Source: CAZMCT01 sp964564785 (lineage in GTDB: Bacteria; Planctomycetota; Phycisphaerae; UBA1845; Fen-1342). From it: a stretch of DNA of 34,484 nt. The stretch spans positions 1 through 34,484 of the forward strand of contig CAZMCT010000026.1 of assembly GCA_964564785.1 (NCBI GenBank), given 5' to 3'. Below the pieces are notes generated by a model. That model saw nothing but the letters and a program-made list of their open reading frames with translations, was not told the origin of the DNA and searched no databases. Shown here in pieces: positions 29,963 to 34,484 of the stretch. The position numbers and the translations under genes were made by a program. Every line of letters starts with the position of its first letter. Positions within the stretch are counted from its first letter, which is position 1.

Positions 29963-31384
29963 TTGAAACTGCCTGAGTTGACGCTGAGTGCCGGGGCCGT
30001 CGATTTCATCGACGACGGCCGCCTGACCGCGCTGCTGCGTGACACGCGCTCGGACGCCGGCCGCGTGCGCGCGATCATTGCCAAATCGCTCGCCAAGCAG
30101 GCCCTCACGGTCGAGGAGACCGCGGCGCTGCTCGCGGCCGACGCCCCCGACCTGGTCGAGGAGATCTTCGCGGCCGCCCGGCAGCTCAAACGCGACGTGT
30201 ACGGCAATCGTATCGTGCTGTTCGCTCCGCTGTACATCGGCAACGACTGCGTCAACGACTGCCTGTACTGCGCCTTTCGCCACTCGAACCGCGAGGAGGT
30301 GCGGCGCACGCTGACGTTCGACGAGCTCCGCCGGCAGGTGGAGAGCCTGGAAAACCGCGGCCACAAGCGGCTGATTCTGGTGTTCGGCGAGCATCCGCGG
30401 TACGACGCGGACTTCATCCACGACTGCGTGCAGGCCGTCTACGACGTGAAAGTGGGCCACGGCGAGATCCGCCGCGTGAACATCAACGCCGCGCCGTTCG
30501 ACGTGGCCGGCTTCCGGCGGATCAAGGCGGCGCGGATCGGGACGTTCCAGATCTTCCAGGAGACCTACCACCACGACACGTTCGCCCACATGCACCCGCA
30601 GAACACACGCAAGGGGCATTACCTGTACCGCCTCGACGCACTGTGTCGGGCCCAGGAGGCCGGCATCGACGACGTCGGCATCGGGGCTCTCTTCGGCCTA
30701 TACGACTGGCGCTTCGAGGTGCTCGGCCTGGTCTCGCACGCCCTGCACCTCCAGCAGCGCTACGGCGTCGGGCCGCACACGATCAGCTTCCCCCGCGTCC
30801 GGCCGGCCGCGGGCGTCACGCTCTCCGACCGGTGGTTCGTATCGGACCACGATTTCAAGCGGCTGGTCGCGATCCTGCGGCTGGCCGTGCCGTACACGGG
30901 GTTGATCCTCACGGCCCGCGAGCCGGCCGCCCTGCGGCGCGAGCTGCTGGCGTTCGGCGTCTCCCAGATCGACGCCGGCACGCGGATCGAGCTGGGCGGC
31001 TACACCGAGGCCGGCGATGCGCAGTGCCTGCAACGGGAGCAGTTCGAGCTGGGCGACATCCGCTCGCTCGACGAAGTCATGGGCGAGCTGATCACCGACG
31101 GCTACCTCCCCAGCTTCTGCACGGCCTGCTACCGGCTGGGCCGCACGGGCGAGCACTTCATGGAGTTCGCGATCCCCGGTTTCATCAAGCGCTTCTGCAC
31201 GCCCAACGCGCTGACGACCGCGTTGGAATACCTCGTGGACTACGCCTCACCCGAAACGCGGGCCGCGGGCGAGAAGCTGATCGCGGCCGAGGTCGCCAAG
31301 CTGGAGGAGGGGCCGCTCAAGCAGGAACTGCTGACGCGGCTGGAGCGGATCCGGACGACGGAGCAACGGGACCTGTATTTCTGA
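29963..31384 (+). CDS. hydG: [FeFe]-hydrogenase maturase HydG (radical SAM tyrosine lyase)
   Basis: HydG cleaves tyrosine to p-cresol and makes the CO and CN ligands of the H-cluster as an iron-cysteine complex. The 473-residue length is typical. The radical SAM site is 'CVNDCLYC' (C96, C100, C103), and the C-terminal cluster motif 'FCTACYRLGRTGEHFMEF' with a later Cys in 'KRFCTPNA' separates HydG from its relative ThiH. Other typical blocks are 'VFGEHPRY', 'GTFQIFQETYHHDTFAHMHP', 'GIGALFGLYDWRFEVLGL' and 'TISFPRVRPA'. The start is TTG 29963 with GGAG about 10 nt upstream; an in-frame stop just before it rules out a longer form. aspA begins 6 nt after the stop. Unlike hydE and aspA, it has no repeat insert. 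Confidence 0.95.
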   Translation: MKLPELTLSAGAVDFIDDGRLTALLRDTRSDAGRVRAIIAKSLAKQALTVEETAALLAADAPDLVEEIFAAARQLKRDVYGNRIVLFAPLYIGNDCVNDCLYCAFRHSNREEVRRTLTFDELRRQVESLENRGHKRLILVFGEHPRYDADFIHDCVQAVYDVKVGHGEIRRVNINAAPFDVAGFRRIKAARIGTFQIFQETYHHDTFAHMHPQNTRKGHYLYRLDALCRAQEAGIDDVGIGALFGLYDWRFEVLGLVSHALHLQQRYGVGPHTISFPRVRPAAGVTLSDRWFVSDHDFKRLVAILRLAVPYTGLILTAREPAALRRELLAFGVSQIDAGTRIELGGYTEAGDAQCLQREQFELGDIRSLDEVMGELITDGYLPSFCTACYRLGRTGEHFMEFAIPGFIKRFCTPNALTTALEYLVDYASPETRAAGEKLIAAEVAKLEEGPLKQELLTRLERIRTTEQRDLYF

Positions 31385-31390
31385 CACGAC

Positions 31391-32935
31391 GTGCAGCGGT
31401 TTCGGACAGAACGTGATTTGCTGGGTGAGCTCGCCGTGCCCGCGGAGGCGCTGTACGGCATTTACACGGCCCGCGCGCTGGAGAACTTTCCCCTCGCCCG
31501 CCGGCCGGTGCACCCGGCGATGATCCACGCGTACGGGGCGGTGAAGCTGGCCTGCGCCCGGGTGAACAGGGACCAACGGATCGAGGGGTCGAGGGATCGA
31601 GGGATCGAGGAATCAACGGGTCAGGAGGACGCGGCGGCAAAGAACCCCCCTGAAGTCCCTCCTACGACGGGGGACGGTCAGCGGGACCGCCACCTCCCAC
31701 ACACGGTCTGGGACGCGCTCGAGCAAGCGTGCGAGGAACTCGCCGACGGCCGGCTTGATGAGCACATCGTCGTCGACGCCCTCCAAGGCGGCGCCGGCAC
31801 CTCCCTCAACATGAACGTCAACGAGGTCCTCGCCAACCGCGCGCTCCAGCTCCTCGGCCGGCCGCTCGGCTCGTACGATCGCAGCGTCGACCCGCTGGCC
31901 GTCAGCCCGCTCGACGACCTCAACCGGCACCAATCGACGAACGACACCTTCCCCACCGCCCTGCGCGTGGCCGCGATCCGCCTGCTGCGCGAGCTCGAGC
32001 GCCAGGTCGTCGCGCTCCAGGAGGCGTTCCAGGCCAAGGAAAAGCAGTTCGCGCACGTGGTCAAGGTCGGCCGCACGCAGCTCCAGGACGCCGTGCTCAC
32101 CACGCTCGGGCGCGAGATGTCGGCCTACGCCGAGGCCCTGTCGCGCGACCGCTGGCGGATCTACAAGTGCGAGGAGCGGCTGCGGGTGGTGAACTTGGGC
32201 GGCACGGCCATCGGGACGGGCGTGGGGGCCCCGCGCGAGTACATCTTCCGCGTGGTGGACGAGCTGCGGGCGATCACCGGCCTGGGGCTGGCGCGGGCGG
32301 AGAACCTGGTCGAGGCGACGCAGAACGCGGACGTGTTCGTCGAGGTAAGCGGGATTCTGAAGGCCCTGGCGGTCAGTCTGCTGAAGATCAGCGGCGACCT
32401 GCGGCTGCTCGCGTCGGGGCCGGATGCGGGACTGGGCGAAATCCGGCTGCCCGCGCGGCAGGCCGGCTCGTCGATCATGCCGGGCAAAGTCAACCCGGTC
32501 ATTCCCGAGGCGGTCGCGCAGGCGGCCCTGCTGGTCATGGGTCACGACCAGGTGATCGCGACGGCGTGCGCACTCGGTTCCCTCGAGCTCAACCCGTTCC
32601 TGCCGCTGGTGGCCGACTGCCTCTTGACGTCGCTCGATCTGCTGACGCGGGCATGCGAGATTCTCCGCCGGCACTGCGTCGAAGGTCTCGAAGCCGACGA
32701 GGCCCGCTGCCGCGAGCTGGTCGAGCGGGCGACGGTGTGCGCCGCCGCGCTCGTGCCGGTGCTGGGCTACGCTACGGCACAGGAAATCGCCCAGGCCGCC
32801 CAGGCCGAGGGCAAGACCGTCCGCGAACTCGTCCTGGCCCGCGGCCTGCTGACCAGCGCCCAGTTCGATGCCTGCATCTGCGCCGAGGCCGTGCTGCGGC
32901 TGGGAACACCGGCGACAATGGCGAACGGGGAGTAG
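31391..32935 (+). CDS. aspA: aspartate ammonia-lyase in the H-cluster maturation operon, with repeat-encoded insert
   Basis: The 514-residue protein belongs to the aspartase/fumarase superfamily: 'QGGAGTSLNMNVNEVLANRAL', 'HQSTNDTFPTALR', 'KVGRTQLQDAVLTTLG' and the catalytic loop 'GSSIMPGKVNPVIPE' (about 359-373). Aspartase releases ammonium and fumarate from aspartate. An aspA-like gene beside hydE, hydG and hydF is known from other bacteria; it may supply ammonium for the bridging amine of the H-cluster. Residues about 60-104 are an insert encoded by GGGATCGA-type repeats plus a GC-rich stretch ('QRIEGSRDRGIEES'); without it the length is about 470, as usual. It starts at GTG, 6 nt after hydG. 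Substrate preference for aspartate over other superfamily substrates is inferred from context and similarity. Confidence 0.88.
   Translation: MQRFRTERDLLGELAVPAEALYGIYTARALENFPLARRPVHPAMIHAYGAVKLACARVNRDQRIEGSRDRGIEESTGQEDAAAKNPPEVPPTTGDGQRDRHLPHTVWDALEQACEELADGRLDEHIVVDALQGGAGTSLNMNVNEVLANRALQLLGRPLGSYDRSVDPLAVSPLDDLNRHQSTNDTFPTALRVAAIRLLRELERQVVALQEAFQAKEKQFAHVVKVGRTQLQDAVLTTLGREMSAYAEALSRDRWRIYKCEERLRVVNLGGTAIGTGVGAPREYIFRVVDELRAITGLGLARAENLVEATQNADVFVEVSGILKALAVSLLKISGDLRLLASGPDAGLGEIRLPARQAGSSIMPGKVNPVIPEAVAQAALLVMGHDQVIATACALGSLELNPFLPLVADCLLTSLDLLTRACEILRRHCVEGLEADEARCRELVERATVCAAALVPVLGYATAQEIAQAAQAEGKTVRELVLARGLLTSAQFDACICAEAVLRLGTPATMANGE
31568..31620 (+). repeat. in-frame short tandem repeats inside aspA
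   Basis: About five consecutive 8-bp units close to GGGATCGA, with variants GGATCGAG, GGGTCGAG and GGAATCAA, are translated in the aspA frame between the first helix and the 'HTVWDALEQACEEL' region. Confidence 0.8.
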
Positions 32936-33001
32936 CAAGGAGCGAGGAGCGAGTTGGGGGCGGGGCGCGGCCGGCAACTCGCGACTCACCACTTGCTACT
33001 C
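32930..33001. terminator. probable bidirectional terminator between convergent genes
   Basis: Two 26-nt arms (32930-32955 and 32976-33001) are complementary at about 21 of 26 positions around a 20-nt GC-rich loop; the outer 10 pairs (GAGTAGCAAG with CTTGCTACTC) are perfect. Both stop codons, of aspA and of the minus-strand gene, lie within the arms. There is no T-run, so it is not a textbook intrinsic terminator. The arms contain GAGCGAG-type steps like the other short repeats in this region. Confidence 0.55.
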
Positions 33002-34484
33002 AATCCTCTTCGGCTCGACGAGGATCATCAGCGGCATGCGATGCGGTTGCCGTCGAGCCGCGTACCACTCGACCCACGACGCCTCCAACTCGCGCTGGCT
33101 CGCGAGTCCGACGCGCGCCGCCCAGTCGGCCGGCACACCCGCGCCGAAGATCTCGAGCAACCGACTCACAGGGTCGCGCTCGGCGGGGCCCGACGCCGCT
33201 TCCGACGTGGTCGGCGGCCGCCGTTCCGGCGCGGTGTCGCCGTGTGTTGCCCCCAATGCCGCGAGCAGCCAGCTCACCAGCGTCGCGGACTCGGCGTAAA
33301 AGCCCTCGACATCGTCGGGTAGCTCCGTCGCGGCCAGCAACGCGGCCGGCGCGGGCGGCGCCGCCCCGAGCATCCGGCGATACATCAATTTGCGGGCCGG
33401 CGGCTCGGCCGCCAGCGCCAGGCCCTCGTCAACCGCCAACGGCAGGGCGGCCCGGTACAACTCGGCGACGAGCAGGTGCGTCAGCTCGTGCGGCAGCGTA
33501 CTCGACAGCAGCCACGGATCCTGCTGAAAGACATGCAGCTCGCGAACGCGGACCCGCGCGCCCTGGAGCTGCGTACGGCTGACGGCGTATGCGATGCCGC
33601 CGGCCCCCGTGGCCGCGTGCAGCTCGGCCGCCGTGGTGTGCACGTGGATGGTGCAGGGCAGCTCCCAGTCACCCGCCGCTCCGCCAAGCCAGCGGCGCAG
33701 GCCGCCGTAGTGGTATTCGGCCGCGTCGGCCACGCGCTCCGCCACCAGATCGCTGTGCGCCCGCACGATGAACCGCGGCGTTGCCCGCTCCTTCCAGACG
33801 CCCGCGAGCGCGGCGGCCCACAAGCCGTCGCGGCGCTGCGTCGGAACGTCCCGGTACAGCTCCTGCGTTCGCTGAATAACCCGCGCGCGCAGGTCGGCCA
33901 CACGCTGGTGGCGCCGGTCGGCCGGCGGCAGATCCCACGCGATTCCCAGGGCCGCCGCGTACGTTCGCCCGGCGTCGACCAGGTTACCGGACCGTTCGGC
34001 GAGCAGCCCGCCGATGATCTGTCCCAGGATCGGCTCGCGCGTGCGGTTCAGCACGTCGATCGCACGCGCCAGCAGCCGGCCGGCCGCGTTGGGGTCCATG
34101 GGTTGCGAGAAATCACTTTCGGCCAGGGCGCAGGCGAGGGCCGCAGCCCAGCGCGAGTGCACAGCGGGCGGGGCGCCTGGGTCGGCCGCCAGCAGCTTCT
34201 CGTACAGCGCGAATGCCTCGGGGAAGTTCCGGGCGAGGTAGTGGTCGTCGGCGGCGCCGAGCCAGGCGGCCTGCTCGAGCGGGCGGATGCGCGCGGCGAG
34301 GTCGGGTCGCAGGGCCTGCGTCTGCCGGACGCGGTCGAGCGCGGCTTCGAAGAGCTCGAGGCGCAGCAGGCGCTCGACGTCGGCGACGGCGTTGCCGGCC
34401 TGCGCGCGGGCGGTGCGGAGCTGGTCGAGGGCGCGGATGGCGGCGGCCTGCGCGGGCTCGACGTGGAGCACCGCCCGCACCGCC
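32996..34484 (-). CDS. TPR-like protein with gluzincin metallopeptidase domain (partial at right edge)
   Basis: The frame is open to the window edge, so the N-terminus is missing; 495 residues are visible. The first ~240 are helical and Ala/Leu-rich with TPR-like spacing ('AFALYEKLLAADPGAPPAVHSRWAAAL'). The second half has 'RFIVRAHSDLVAERVADAAEYHYGGLRRWLG', a conserved lead-in of Peptidase_MA-like domains, then 'TLPHELTHLLVAEL' with the zinc-binding HELTH and a downstream 'AVDEGLALAAEP' that can give the third ligand Glu. 'FYAESATLVSWLL' follows. This layout is that of peptidase MA-like gluzincins. Location and substrate are unknown; no conclusion about a signal peptide is possible. It converges with aspA. 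Confidence 0.8.
   Translation of the reverse strand, partial: AVRAVLHVEPAQAAAIRALDQLRTARAQAGNAVADVERLLRLELFEAALDRVRQTQALRPDLAARIRPLEQAAWLGAADDHYLARNFPEAFALYEKLLAADPGAPPAVHSRWAAALACALAESDFSQPMDPNAAGRLLARAIDVLNRTREPILGQIIGGLLAERSGNLVDAGRTYAAALGIAWDLPPADRRHQRVADLRARVIQRTQELYRDVPTQRRDGLWAAALAGVWKERATPRFIVRAHSDLVAERVADAAEYHYGGLRRWLGGAAGDWELPCTIHVHTTAAELHAATGAGGIAYAVSRTQLQGARVRVRELHVFQQDPWLLSSTLPHELTHLLVAELYRAALPLAVDEGLALAAEPPARKLMYRRMLGAAPPAPAALLAATELPDDVEGFYAESATLVSWLLAALGATHGDTAPERRPPTTSEAASGPAERDPVSRLLEIFGAGVPADWAARVGLASQRELEASWVEWYAARRQPHRMPLMILVEPKRIE

Noticed and set aside
29963..31384. ThiH (thiamine synthesis tyrosine lyase)
   Set aside because: The C-terminal CTAC...CTPNA cluster motif and the hyd context identify HydG.

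Overview
The window is GC-rich (by eye well above 60%) bacterial chromosome, most likely from a Planctomycetota genome of the Phycisphaerae kind, with an anaerobic, hydrogen-forming metabolism. The basis is a prepilin-like protein with a C-terminal DG-motif ending typical of planctomycetes, a separated MoxR ATPase/VWA pair with a large membrane coiled-coil protein, a six-repeat ribosomal protein S1, and a Rex-controlled NAD-linked [FeFe]-hydrogenase locus. The taxonomic call is inference. No tRNA, rRNA, CRISPR array, transposase or phage gene was seen.

Left part (1-9.3 kb): the end of a small helix-turn-helix-like protein; a minus-strand membrane coiled-coil protein; gdhA (NADP-type glutamate dehydrogenase); a MoxR-type AAA+ ATPase; a minus-strand prepilin-like protein; a minus-strand DUF2237 protein; and a VWA-domain protein that probably works with the MoxR ATPase. 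The MoxR and VWA genes both have a TACAAT box 5-6 nt before the ATG, which points to leaderless transcripts.

Middle (9.4-19.3 kb): a WcaJ-type polyprenyl-phosphate sugar transferase with a repeat-derived tail; a GH36 alpha-galactosidase and a small unknown protein (minus strand); rpsA (minus); a TauE/SafE exporter (minus); a membrane-anchored dual-specificity phosphatase; and an HtrA/DegP protease with a strong hairpin in its leader.

Right part (19.5-32.9 kb) is the heart of the window, a hydrogenase regulon on the plus strand: rex - hydC (NuoE-like) - hydB (NuoF-like) - hydA (catalytic [FeFe]-hydrogenase) - a second, sensor-type [FeFe]-hydrogenase fused to a histidine kinase - a stand-alone receiver - a receiver/histidine kinase - hydE - hydG - aspA. 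hydC, hydB and hydA would form an NAD/ferredoxin-linked (probably electron-bifurcating) enzyme; hydE and hydG build the H-cluster; Rex reads NADH/NAD+; the sensor hydrogenase and the two receiver proteins look like an H2-responsive phosphorelay whose final output is not in the window. hydF, the third maturase, is absent here. A minus-strand TPR/metalloprotease gene runs off the right edge.

The most unusual observation is that short tandem repeats (7- and 8-bp units built on GGGAACM and GGGATCGA) lie in frame inside hydE (two inserts) and aspA (one), and form the C-terminal tail of the sugar transferase. Removing them brings all three proteins back to the usual length of their families. One hydE insert is also a long inverted repeat that could fold in the mRNA. 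Other dispersed palindromic repeat families sit between genes.
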